Assembly (NCBI RefSeq): GCF_025698545.1
Contig: NC_068567.1
Location: 5,146,001-5,210,000, forward strand
Source of the DNA: Gossypium raimondii
Taxonomy: Eukaryota; Streptophyta; Magnoliopsida; Malvales; Malvaceae
DNA length: 64,000 bases
Reading direction: 5' to 3'
Part shown: positions 46,161 through 58,819 of the stretch, in pieces
Position numbering within the stretch: the stretch's first letter is position 1
Layout: every line of letters starts with the position of its first letter
Notes under the pieces: model-generated
Databases searched by the model: none
Seen by the model: the letters and a program-made list of their open reading frames with translations, nothing else
What the model was told of the DNA's origin: nothing
Program-made: the position numbers and the translations under genes

Positions 46161-47028
46161 TCAATCAGCAAAAGCATATAACAACTTAAATATATATATA
46201 TATAATTATAACATAAAAATAAACAAATATAACATGAATTATTGGATGTAAAATTAAAAATTGTCCAGATTAAAAGCTTTGAAATTTCAAACAAGAAACG
46301 CATAAGAATAAGTTTGGTTTTCAACTTTGGATAAAATATTGGGTATGGATTCAAGGAAAATATATTTCAATAATGTTAATCATCTAGAAGTCAACTGTAC
46401 ATGTGGATTATATCTTGCACGTTTATTTGACTAATATCCACCATCGAATCTCTTGTTAGTGACGGTGTTTAACGAATATTAGGGTTTCTTTAGGCATAAT
46501 GATTTTTAGACTCGAAAAATTATTTTAATTCCTTATTTGATTATTTATATTTTTAGTTTATTTATTTAAAATTAATAAAAAATTTAACGTTTATTAATTT
46601 TGTTAAAAATTAATTTTAAAAATCTCACTTGTAATTAACCTACGAATCTATGATTCTCCTAGAAAAGGTCAAATGATAAATCCAAGAATCCTAGATAGGC
46701 ATCCTTTTAAAATGGTCCACACCAGAAAAAAGCTAGTATTCCCTTACATTCTAAAGTTGACAGTTGGTCCCAATGTGTTAGCTTCTCATAGTCTTCCCCA
46801 CAGCTAATAAGTATTAATGAAAGGCCTTCTTTTTGGGTGTATATTTCTAGATCTTCATTTTCTTTCTTTGTTATTAAACGATTTATTTCTCAGATTTTAA
46901 ATTAGTCTTCCAATTTTAGAATATTTTAATTGAATCCTTAAAGTATCGGTATTACATAAGAATAAAATTTTACGACTTTCCCAACTTGGTCTTTAAACCT
47001 TTTTTTAGTTCAAATTAGTCCTAAACTT
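46161..47028. other. AT-rich intergenic DNA, no gene seen
   Basis: No coding region recognised. A dinucleotide ATATATATAT tract lies at about 46,192-46,205. Confidence 0.4.
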
Positions 47029-47036
47029 GAATTCTA

Positions 47037-47619
47037 CAGGGGTGTGCAAAATTCGGGTAAAATCGAAAAAATTCGGTTAACCGACCGAATTCGGTTAATC
47101 GGTCGGTTAATCAAATTTTTTCAGTCGGGGGTCGATTAATTATTTTTTAATTTTTCGGTTAACGGTTAATTCGGTTCGAAACCGGTCGGTTAACCAAATT
47201 TTTTCTGTTTAACCAAAAAAATTAATAAATAAAATTATAATATATAAATAGGCACACTATTCACCTAAACTCAATTCAAACCCAAGTATTCAACCCAACC
47301 CAATTACCTAACCCAACCCAATCATAAAAATTACAAATAATTTAATAAATAAAAATAAAATTCTAAAACTAAAACTAAAGTCTAAAAATAATTTAATTAT
47401 GTAGTAATTTAATTCGGGTAATTCGGGTAATTCGATTAATTCGGTTAATTCGGGTAATTCGGTTAATTTTTAACAAAAAATAAAAAAAAACATATAATTT
47501 TCGGTTAATTCGGTTAACCGACCGAATCAACCGAAAAAATTTCGGTTCGGTTAATTTTATTGAAAAATTTCAATTCGGTTAATGTTATTTCGGGTCGGTT
47601 AACCGAATGAACACCCCTA
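47037..47619. mobile_element. hAT-type MITE with 8-bp target-site duplication
   Basis: 583-bp element starting CAGGGGTGTGC and ending ACACCCCTA. It is flanked by GAATTCTA at 47,029-47,036 and 47,620-47,627. Both sides of the interior are built from CGGTTAA/TTAACCG and AATTCGGGTAATTCGG repeats in inverted arrangement, so the element can form a long hairpin. No coding. Confidence 0.88.
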
Positions 47620-47627
47620 GAATTCTA

Positions 47628-50066
47628 TCAAATAATTTAATTATTTTTTAAACATTGTCAAGAGATAATGATGTGGCATTTTAATCCCTACTTTTTTTAT
47701 TTTTTAATGGAATTTAAATTCAGGGACTAATTTAGACCTTAAAAAGTTAATGGATCAAGCTAAGAAAAGTTACTAAGTTCGGGAACTAAATACTGCTTTA
47801 TCCTTATTATAAAAATTAAGTCATTTTATCAACATAGTTGTCAATTAAGGTGTTAATTTCCAGCTTGAATATGATGTGGAGCATATTTAGAACACGTAGG
47901 ATTACCATATGAACAACTTGGATCCAACATTTAAAAAAAAAACATACACTATCATTAGCCTCTTTTTTAACACATCAAATCTAAGATTTACAAACATGTT
48001 TACAATTTGATTATTATGTTTTAAATAAACTCTAAGTCTAATTTTAGCTAGTATTTAATGCTTAAGCTAATGTTAGGTTGACGGAACAACCCGATAGTTA
48101 AAATATTGATGGCATGAGGTCTTAATTAGAATAATTTAAAGTTTTAAGATTAATTTAAAATTGAAGTCATAGCTTGAGGTCTATTTGTTTTGATTCAATC
48201 TCGATGTAGTTTTTAAATTATAAAAAAAACATTTTAAAATTTATTTACAAACCTAAAAAATATAAAAAAGTACTAAAAATAAGAAGAAAAAAATTGTGGC
48301 ATCGTGGTTATTTACACGAAACCAATGATACTTGGTGTTAACACCCGTTAGTGAATTTTAAATCAACCAATGAAAATTCAATACATAAATTTTCACCAAA
48401 TCATTAAGTGCACATGAATATCATAACATTATGTGAAAACTAAATAAAACAAATAACTAAATATATGGTTAATAAAAAGAAGTAAAATTTAAACTTATAT
48501 AAGCAAACACGCCATCTTCTCCACTTAAGATCATCTTCTACAAAGAGTTTTTCATTTTAAATAATATTTTAATTGATTTTTTAAAATATTATTCTTGAAA
48601 GTACGAGTATTTTCATTTAAGTTTAGTATTTACTTCTTTTATTAATCATATATCTAATTATTTGTTTCTAATTTAATTTAATTTATTGTTTTATTTAATT
48701 CCTCACATAATGTTATATTATTCACATGGACTTGATAATTTGAAAAAAAATTGTGTCAAAATTTCATTGGTTGGTTTAGCAATTTATTAATATTGTTAAC
48801 ACTAGATACTATAATAAAACACATTAATAGTTTAAATACCACATTGGACATTTTATGAAAGTGCATACACCATAATAAAAAACATATATTGATAGTTCAA
48901 GTACCACAATGGGCATTTTCAATGTATAAATACCTCATCGACATAAAGCAAGCAATTAAAAATTGTCTTTATTATAATGTTTTGTTCAATTTTTAAATAA
49001 TTTTATTTATATTATAATTTTTATCATATGTTTATTAAAATAATTATTTCTTTACTAATTGAAATTTTTAATTAAAAAATATTTTTAAATTTTTTTAAAT
49101 GGTTGTGTTAGGTATAGATTATTTTATGTCAATTTATTATTATGTTTAAATTTAAGATTTAGTATCTATACTATATTTTGACGTAATTTGTTCATTTGTT
49201 TTATAATATCACCAATTAGTTTAAATAGTCAACACCCTTAATTATTCAGTTAAAATGTTCAGGTGAAATTTTTTCTTCATAATACTCATTCCAACTGATC
49301 ATATGCCAAAATACTCATTCTGTGTTAGGCAATCCATGTGTATGTCACATTAACAAAATTAACAGACATTAACATTTTCATCTATTTTGAGGTGATTTGA
49401 CAAACATCGCAAGTTTAAGGGTTAAAAGAGAGAAAAATTAAATAGAGAGCTAAAATGACTTTTTTTATAAAGTTAGAGAGTCAAATAAGTCATTATGTTT
49501 AAAAAATTAAAATATTAATTAAGTTCTTATCGAAAACTTTCACCCAAGCTCTTAAACTTGAAATATTAATTAACCCAGCTTCCCATTAACATTGATTGTA
49601 ATTTTTTGCTGACATAACTATTTGAGTAAGCAAACGACAACACATGACATGTCATGTGTCATTGATGTTGATGCATTATTTTATCATGTCACTAAACATT
49701 TAGAAAATGAAAAAAAGTCTTAGAAAATTACTAAAAATGCAACTCTAAAGTAACTTAGACATCCCTTTGTCGAGATTCATTCTGGATATAATATTTTTTA
49801 AAAATGATTATTAAAAATTATAAAGAAATTATAGAAAACCGATTAAAATTTATTAAGAACTATAAAAAAATTATAAGAGATTGTTAAAAATATTTAAAAC
49901 TTTTAAATATTACAGAAAATTATATAATCCTTGTTATAGAAAATTCTAATCCTTTTATTAATTCTCAACTATATAATATTATTCACATTTAGATCCTAAT
50001 TTGCAGCACATAATTAGTACAAGAAAGTCGTTACAATTTCGATTTTGTTTTCTATTTGATAACCAA
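47628..50066. other. AT-rich intergenic DNA, no gene seen
   Basis: Contains repeated phrases near 48,830 and 48,890 (AGTTTAAATACCACATTGGACATTTT and AGTTCAAGTACCACAATGGG types) of decayed repeats. No open frame of interest. Confidence 0.4.
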
Positions 50067-50327
50067 TTAATCTAAATCACTCCGAACTGTTTTAGCAAGA
50101 CAATCAACAACTTTATTATTATCTCTATGAATGTCTTTAAATTTAACCTATCAAGCCTTAGAGCAATAACTGTGAATCGTTTTAACTTCATCGACATTAT
50201 TTGCTATTGTGAGATTGTTCTGAATAGCTTTGAATAGCAGTGCATTATCACTTTCCAATTCTACTTATTTGAAGTCTTGATCCCAAATTAAATTCAGACC
50301 TTCCAATGCAACCCGAGCCTCAACCAC
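50067..50327 (-). pseudogene. Non-LTR retrotransposon RNase H-like domain relic
   Basis: In one minus-strand frame it reads VEARVALEGLNLIWDQDFK, a stop, then VELESDNALLFKAIQN, VDEVKTIHS, two stops, and FKDIHRDNNKVVDCLAK. This is the signature of the plant RVT_3/RNase H-like domain found at the end of LINE reverse transcriptases: E..AL..GL, ESD, ..R..N...D.LAK. Three in-frame stops show that it is dead. No reverse transcriptase part is seen next to it. Confidence 0.7.
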
Positions 50328-53296
50328 AAAGAAACTTTAAAAAAAATTACATTAATTGAACAATAGATTAAGTTTTGAGTTAATCATATAATAATGGGAT
50401 TTATTATCTTTTAAGCTATCGATTGTCTAAATTGACTCCCTAGATTTTGATTATTTTTGTCTTCTTCTCCAATTTGCGATAATTAATTGTAATGCCCATT
50501 GAGAAGGAAGCAAGACGTAAGATCCAGATTGAGACCCTTTTCTAAAATAAAATAGTAGATTTATTGAAAAATAATCATAATTTCATGACAATCACACTTT
50601 ACTTTATAAAGGAGGTACATTTTCATGTTGATTAAATCTAATTAATGTGCGTGAGGTATAATAGATTTGTCCATCAAACAGTTTTAAAATATAGATGAAA
50701 TAAGGTATATACGTGGACGGTCAAATTAAATATTTAAAAATAATTTTCAATTTTAAATATTTCTAAAAATTAATTAAAATTTACGTAGCAATCCACATGT
50801 ATGTCACGGCAATAAAGTTAAAAATATTAACTTTTGCATCTATTTTAGAGTGATTTAACAAAATACAAGTTTAAGGGCTAAAAAATTAAATAGAAAGCTA
50901 AAATAAATTTTTTTGTAAAGTTGGAGGCTAAAATTCAAATTCGAGTGAAGTTTATCTGATTAAAAATAGTTTTAAGTGTTACCATGAACAAATTTAATAT
51001 TATTCTCATTTTTTTATATTTAATTTCTCTTTCAAAATGCACTTTTCCACACGTTGACAGAATACATATAATAATCTATCATCAAAATCAATTTTGTAAA
51101 AAATAATTTTAGTTTCTTATCAATTGGACTAATTGACAAATAAATAAGTTTAGCAGTGGTAAATTAAAACATATAATTATGTCTAAACTAATTAACTTGT
51201 ATATAATATTATATATATATTCTTATATTAAAAGAAAATTTCTTATTAGGCGGCGTAATAAACAGCTCAATACTTTAACGTTTTAGTCAGTATTTCTGTT
51301 AAAAAACACAAAAATTCGATCATCTTTTAAAAATTAATGATCAAATTTGATTTTTTTAAAAATAGTAATGGTCAAATTTAATGTAGAATAATTGGAGGAG
51401 AGAGTTGACTTAATTGATTGCAAACAGACGTTCAATTACGCCATTTGCTTGCAAACAAATATTGGACTTAAATGGCTTAACTAATGACAATTTGCTTAGA
51501 CTGTTATTATTATAAGTTTTTATTTGAAATCGAAATCCTCAACCCTCTTTATAACAATCATATTTTATTACAATAGTTGAGTTTATTGTAAAATCAATTT
51601 TTATATTTTATTTCTATCTTTTATAACATTTTTTTATCTGTAACAACAATAATCATAAAATACGAAGTATATTTTTATTAAATTAGTTCCTGTAACAATT
51701 CTTTAATTTAAAATTTAATAAAATTAATTTTATTCTAGATTGAAATATAAAAAATAAAATTTAGTTAAAATATTGTTTTAATAAAATAGTTAAATTTATA
51801 TGTTTTAATATTTTATTAGACGTATTTAATAAATAAAATTTTATTTATAAATTAAAAAAATATTTGGTACATTGCGAGTGACGTTTTAGACTCCGAAGAG
51901 TTAAGGGGTTGACAAGTGCTCTACAGGAATATAATAAAATATTAAAAAATAATATTTAAAAGAAAGAGACATGGGCTCTTCTTTCTTTTCTTTTTTTTTT
52001 TTGAAATTCTCATTAATCTCACAAAATTTGAAAACAAATTAATTAGACCCCCATTTTTTTGAAAGAAAAATCTCATTAAACTTCTAAAGTTTTTGAAAAT
52101 TTTAGTTAGGCCCCTCTAAAACTTAACAGTAAGATCCACCATTAGAGGGTTGGTTATAATAATAATTTCTATTTTTATTGTTTTATTTTTTTGTCCGTTT
52201 TACTGTTCATGGAAAATGATTCTTTCGGGATTTATGACTGCCTCAAATTCTCTCCATCTTAACGCAATGTATCTTATTATTACATCTAATATTCGTCTTT
52301 GTTGTTTGGCCTAAATGTTAAACATTGTAACTATTTGGAATATTTAAAACCGCGTAAATAAAATAATGTAGATGTATTTTTAGTACAATTTTAAATCACA
52401 TGTCTGTTTTAGAAATGTTGTGGTTTTCGACGGAATCGAATGTAAATGTTGTAAGTACATTGCTATCAATTGAATCACACGATCCTTCAATTACTTTCCA
52501 TTAAAATTCGTTTATCTCTTAATTAGGGATGAAGTTAGGTATTTCGTATCCACCATCGAGGACTAAATTTCAGGGGTTCGAAACTAAAAATTTAATGTTA
52601 AAAGGACTTAAATTGAATTACCAATTTTAAGGAAGGTTAAAAATGTAATTTGAACAATAAACAGGGGTGGTTAAGGCCCTGCCCCTTAGTCCCTTACTCC
52701 CTTACTCCACTATGCCCTTGCTCTTTGGTTTAAACTAGAGTTGGAATGGCACTAATTTAAAGGTATAATTGCTTTTCTAGCTCATCTTAAAATTAATAAT
52801 TCAATTTAATCTCTTTTCAATCCCTTAGTTAAATGAAAGAATTACATTTTCTTCTTTCTTAAAAATTAATAATTTCATTTAAATTATTCTACCCAAAATC
52901 TTTTCTAACCCATAGATTTTTTTAAATTTTATCTTGACCCGAATATTTTTTTTTAATTTACTCGAATTCAACTCGCTTAATAACTCAAATTTTTCTAAAA
53001 AGTAATTGAACCGAATTCGATTTTCTTTAGGCAAGCTCGTGCAATAAACCCTTTTTTTTTTCTTTCAATGTAAAATAAATCCAAAAAAGGAAAAATTAGG
53101 CAAGGCCTTTCGAAATCCAAGTCAAACCAAAGGGGTGGAAAATGCAAAAAAATAATAAATATATTGAAGAGATTGGTAGTATCTTTTAGAGAATCAAATC
53201 AAATGTCTATAAAAGGGGTGGATATACACAAACTCCCCCCATTGCAAAATGCATGAGTATCTATATAAAGGACTAAAAAGAAACCCAAACTAGTTC
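50328..53296. other. AT-rich intergenic DNA, no gene seen
   Basis: No gene. The stretch 51,975-52,150 has the GGCCCCTCTAAAACTTAAC style of TE debris. The last about 200 bases are the promoter of the transporter gene. Confidence 0.4.
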
Positions 53297-53304
53297 TTAT
53301 AAAT
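53297..53304 (+). promoter_or_regulatory. Putative TATA box of the NPF5.2-like gene
   Basis: TTATAAATATAT in the context AGTTCTTATAAATATA, about 45 bases before the start codon at 53,345. Confidence 0.5.
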
Positions 53305-53344
53305 ATATATATATACATATAGAACCTTAGTTTGTTGTTCATCA

Positions 53345-56300
53345 ATGGCGGTTGAAGAAGGAATAGATGATTATACACAAGATGGAACTGTGGATCTTAA
53401 AGGAAACCCAGTTCGTAGATCCAAGAGAGGTGGATGGACTGCTTGCTCCTTTGTTGTTGGTAAAAACCTTCATCTCTTTTGTTTTTGCAATTTCCCCCCT
53501 TCTTTTTTCCCCCTTTTGGCACAAAGGTGAAATTAATCTCGGGATAAGATCCCGAGAAAGTTGTGGGTTTCTCTCCTTTCCTTCGTTTTCTCCCTTTTGG
53601 TGGAATTCTATACGTTTGGAATTTGAGTCACGACATTTGGAATTTCTTGCTTTATTCCTAAATAACTCAACAACAAAATTAGTCCTCAAATTATGTTACT
53701 TTTCTCATTTAGGTACAATTCATATTGTCCTTAAGAATTTGTCACTTATTACGTTTTGATCAGTGGGTATTGTGTTTTGGGGTAAAACAAGATGAAATTA
53801 ATAGTTTATGGATCGAAAAAATATAAGATACATGTTGATGTATTGAATCAACAGTTTTGAAAAGAGATAGAGATAAGTGATTTTATTCTTCAAGAGTAGA
53901 GAGCCCGAAGTAGAGTGGACGAGGAAGGCTCCCCTCAAATGGAGCATCTTGAGGTTATTTAACCCATATGTTAACTATGGGTTTTCGGGTTGGATCATTA
54001 CATATTTTATTATTACTGAAAAACAAAATTCGAGAGTAAAACTTAAAAGTTTTACATAAAAAAGACTTAATTAAATCATTAAATTTTTAGAAAGGACTAA
54101 AATACAAAATTTTAAATAACCAAAGCCGCTGTCGGCCTTGCTCAAGTGTAATATATTTTCAGACTTCTATTTTTTTTTTCTTTTAAGACAATAATCTTTT
54201 AATAGATTCATTGCAAGAGAAAAGTCTTTTGGATTTTACTTTTTTAAGACAAAACGTGATGATTTTAGTACTTTTTTTTATCAATTTAAAAGTTTGATAA
54301 AAGGCATTAATTTGGTTCAACTACCAAATAATAAATTAAAGAAGCTTCCTTTTTCCACAAATTTAAGACCTGATTTAATGTCACCTCCATTTCTCTCTCC
54401 CATCTTTTATATCTTTCACCAATCTTCTATTTTTTCTCGAAAACTTGAATCTTAATTCGATTGGTTTATAATATTTAATAAGTAAATATTTTAAATTTAA
54501 ATTTCGACATTTATAACGCGTTTTTCTTTCGTGGAACTATGATATCTTGAAAAAAATATCTCGTCGTCAATTAATAGAGAAAAATAAAAATTGATTTTCT
54601 TTTCATAGACCCATGGATGTGTCCATCATGGACCTACATTTAAAAAAAAAAAACCCTATCAGCATATGATGACAACGAAGTATCGAAAACTAATGTTGAG
54701 TAAGAAAAATTGAGAAAATAAGAAATTAATTCAAATTGAAATGTTCGTTTTGTAAGGATGAAGTCATTAATTTCAGGGGAGACAAAAGACAATGATGTAG
54801 TGTATTGAATTATAAAATTTGAGAAGAGTCAAAATGTAATTTTGTCGTATAGACGAGGAGAGACTAAAACCTTGTCTATCTCTCTTGAAGTTGTTTTTAT
54901 CAGTTTGAGAATTATTTAAATTATCCGATAGGTTTAGGGTTTTAATTTCTATGGATTTTATACAGAATATTAAGTTGAAACTTAGAAGAAGAAGAATAAT
55001 AAAATATGTAAATTATAAGTGAAAAAGTACCATCTTAAAAAGGTTAAAACATGATTCAAGTCCATGTATTCTTTTCATATTTGAGATTTAATTTTTTACT
55101 TTTTAAATTAAAAATTTAAATTAAACTATTAGCACTGTTAAAATTATTCTATTAAATCTATTAGTGTGACGTTTTGAAATAACAAAAAAACTCACTCGAT
55201 AACTATTTAATCAATAAAATAACCTAATAAATGGGAATTTATTAAAAGAATTCAACAATATTAACAATCAAAGCTAGATTTTTAAATACGACATGAAAAT
55301 AGTAATTCACCATAACAAGTGTATGGAGAGTAGATAGTGTTGACTGTTGAGTCCCAAGGAACTTACAGACAGTCACCATAGCAAAGCCTTACTCTCTCGT
55401 TTTTGTTGTTTTTAAAAGTGTGAGCGCCGCTTTGTTAGAAAAAGAACATCATTAATTAATACGAATCCAACATGTTTTGTGCAGTGTATGAAGTGTTTGA
55501 ACGAATGGCGTATTATGGAATATCGTCGAATCTGGTGCTATATTTGACTAAGAAACTGCATCAAGGCACAGTGAAATCAGCGAACAATGTGACCAATTGG
55601 GTGGGCACCATTTGGATCACCCCAATCTTGGGTGCCTATGTTGCCGACGCTCATCTTGGACGCTATTGGACCTTTGTCTTTGCCTCTCTCATTTACGTCA
55701 CTGTAAGTTTTCATTATTTTATTTTTTAGGGTTTATTATTTTTCTCCTACTTTTCTAACTTTTAAAATTTAGGGTTTTTAGCCAATTAACAATATTATCA
55801 ATTGAATTTTAATTTTAATTAAGCCTATTCGCGAGCTTTGCTTAAAACACCGCAACCCCACTGATAAAAATAGTTTATATTAATTGGTCTTCTGAAAAAA
55901 TATTTTTATTATATATACGTGACGTATTTGTAGTATAGATATTTTTATACGCATGCATGCATATTACGAGCACTTCACATATATAATAAGAATAATTAGT
56001 TTTATCATCTTAAAAATACTCTACTGAAAAGTTTTAATTTTATCCTTATCTCAATCCCATGATAATTAAAATTTTAAATCTAAACTCATTATTTTAGATT
56101 TTTAATCACTCATTCAATCAAGAAAAGAAATGGTTTGAAATATCAAATAAGATCACATGGTTGCAAAACAGAACAAAGAAGAGATAGATTTAAGTAAAAT
56201 CACCAAGAAAATAATATTGAGTTTTCAAACATGAACAAAATGTGAGACTTTGAATATATTTATTTATTTATTCTTTTGTTACAAGACAATAAATAGATGA

Positions 56301-58494
56301 TGATTAATGTCTAAGGTACTGTATATTATTGGGTTGGAAATTATTGTCAAACATGTCACAATTTCAACTTTGTATGTCTACAAAGTCTATATTTTTTGTA
56401 CATATCTTAGTCAATTTGGTACATCAATTCACATTGAATTAGACCCACATGCTATCGGTCCAAAATGAAATTGAAATTGAAAAATTAAATTTATTTAAAA
56501 TATGGGTAAAATAAATATATTTAATTATTTATGGTTAAAAGTTTAATAAAAGGAAAAAAACATAATAGTAATAAAAATATATATTATAGGACACTTGTCA
56601 ATCCCCTAATATTGTTTGTGGAGTCTAAACATAACTATTAAATATTAAATAAAAATGATAGTAGAGTGGACCCTGAAAATTTGTATGCCCAAGGCTATAG
56701 ATAAGCTTAGTTGTTGTTGATGATGATGATGAAAAAAAAAATCGATTGAACTGATGAAACACCTTTATTAATATTTTATACTTATTGTTGTCAAAATTTA
56801 AATTCTAATTAACGTGTTTTTTTAATAATTAATGTGATTTTAAGCCTTTAATCTTTTAGTGAAAACCATTCCATTAAATCAATTACATATATATGTTTTA
56901 ATTATTAATCTTTATTAACCCAATTATTCGATCAACAGGGAATGTCATTGCTGACATTATCAGTATCAATCCCTGGACTAAAACCACCACCTTGTCACCA
57001 AGCCAACATAGACGATTGCAAGAAGGCATCAACATTACAGTTAGCCACGTTTTTCGGTGCATTATATACGTTAGCCATCGGAACTGGTGGCACGAAGCCG
57101 AACATTTCGACGATTGGCGCCGACCAGTTTGATGATTTCCATCCGAAAGAGAAGGCTAGCAAGCTATCATTCTTCAATTGGTGGATGTTCAGCATCTTCT
57201 TTGGGACACTCTTTGCCAACACGGTCCTCGTATACATTCAAGACAATGTCGGTTGGACCTTAGGGTACGGTTTACCCACGCTCGGGCTCGTGATTTCTGT
57301 TATGATTTTCTTAGCTGGCACCCCGTTTTATCGGCACCGGGTGCCCGCCGGGAGTCCGTTCACGAAGATGGCTATGGTCATAGTGGCCGCCGCTAGGAAA
57401 TGGAGGGTGCCACTTCCTATTGACCCTAAAGAACTACATGAACTTGACTTGGAAGAGTATGCTAGGAATGGGAAGTTCATGATTGGTTCGACACCAACTT
57501 TGAGGTTAGTATTAATTATTGTTCGCATTAGTTACTAGGGTGGAGCGAAACTCGGTTTTAAACCCAAAACACAATTCAATTTACTCGTTTTGGGTGTGTA
57601 AATTGCAGGTTTTTGAATAAAGCTGCTGTGAAAACTGGGTCAACAGATCCATGGATGCTAAGCGCAGTAACCCAAGTAGAGGAAACTAAACAAATGTTAA
57701 GAATGATCCCAATCTTGATTGCCACATTTGTGCCAAGTACCATGATTGCACAAATCAATACATTATTTATAAAACAAGGCACCACCCTTGATAGACATAT
57801 AGGGAACTTTAAGATTCCCCCGGCGAGTTTAGCCGGATTCGTGACGATTTCGATGCTTGCTTGTGTCGTCCTCTATGACCGCTTTTTCGTTCCGGTCATC
57901 CGGAAATGGACTAATAATCCGAGGGGCATCACTCTACTTCAAAGGATGGGGATTGGCCTTGTTCTTCACTTCATAATCATGGCGGTTGCTTCTTTAACCG
58001 AGAGGTATAGGCTTAATGTGGCTAAGCAACATGGTTTAGTTGAAAATGGAGGCCAACTTCCATTAACCATATTCATTCTACTTCCCCAATTTGTGCTCAT
58101 GGGAACAGCTGATGCATTTCTAGAGGTGGCTAAGCTCGAGTTCTTCTACGATCAAGCACCAGAAAGCATGAAGAGCCTCGGTACTTCTTATTCATCAACA
58201 AGTCTAGGGATCGGGAATTTTCTCAGCAGTTTCCTTCTGTCAACAGTTTCTGATATCACTCAAGGGGACGGTCACCAAGGATGGATCCTGAACAACCTAA
58301 ACAAGTCTCATCTTGATTACTACTATGCATTTTTCGCAGTACTCAACTTCTTGAACTTCATTTTCTTCATGGCAATGATCAGGTTCTATGTCTACAAGGC
58401 CGAAGTTTCGGAATCGATGCACGTGCTTACGGAAGAACTGAAGGTGATGAGATTAAAAGCATCAAATCAAGAAGCAGCTAAAGGAATAGCTTGA
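53345..58494 (+). CDS. NPF5.2: NRT1/PTR family transporter, NPF5.2 (PTR3)-like
   Basis: Four exons, 53345-53459, 55485-55702, 56939-57504 and 57609-58494, give 594 aa with clean GT-AG junctions. This is a proton-coupled oligopeptide transporter of the POT/MFS fold with about 12 membrane segments. The proton-coupling ExxER motif is present (E41-V-F-E44-R45), as is the family signature GTGGTKPNISTIGADQFDD at about residues 159-177, KLSFFNWWMFSIFFGTLFAN, and the late EFFYDQAPESMKSLGTSY block. The start MAVEEGIDDYTQDGTVDL matches the PTR3 N-terminus I recall from Arabidopsis, a wound- and defence-related di/tripeptide transporter. Intron 1 is about 2 kb and intron 2 about 1.2 kb. The gene converges on the DUF810 gene. 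Substrate is inferred from family only. Confidence 0.92.
53460..55484. other. Intron 1 of the transporter gene
   Basis: 2,025 bases, AT-rich. Open frames at 53,367-53,759 and 53,877-54,059 are intronic and have no domain. No nested gene seen. Confidence 0.6.
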
Positions 58495-58819
58495 TGGAAC
58501 AACGTTGAACAATATCACTTATACTCTCCATTGAAATTCTATGTGTTGAAGAACAATTAAAAGGTTGCCTAATGTTACAAAAGAATTGAAAATGAAGCAA
58601 AAGAAAAATGCACAGTTGCTATCTCTACCCCCCAAAAGATCTTGTTATAACATTTAAGGTAACCGAATTTGATACATTGTGCTTGCGCTCTAGTTTCCTT
58701 TCAATATAAAAAGAATATAATTTAGATCATTGAGAACCAATGCTATGAATACACCCCCCAAAACAAAAAGAATCTGTTCCGGATATGCAAAAATGTATAC
58801 ATTACCTGTATCACATATG
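58495..58819. other. 3'-to-3' spacer between transporter and DUF810 genes
   Basis: About 325 bases holding the 3' ends of two convergent genes. No other gene. Confidence 0.5.
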
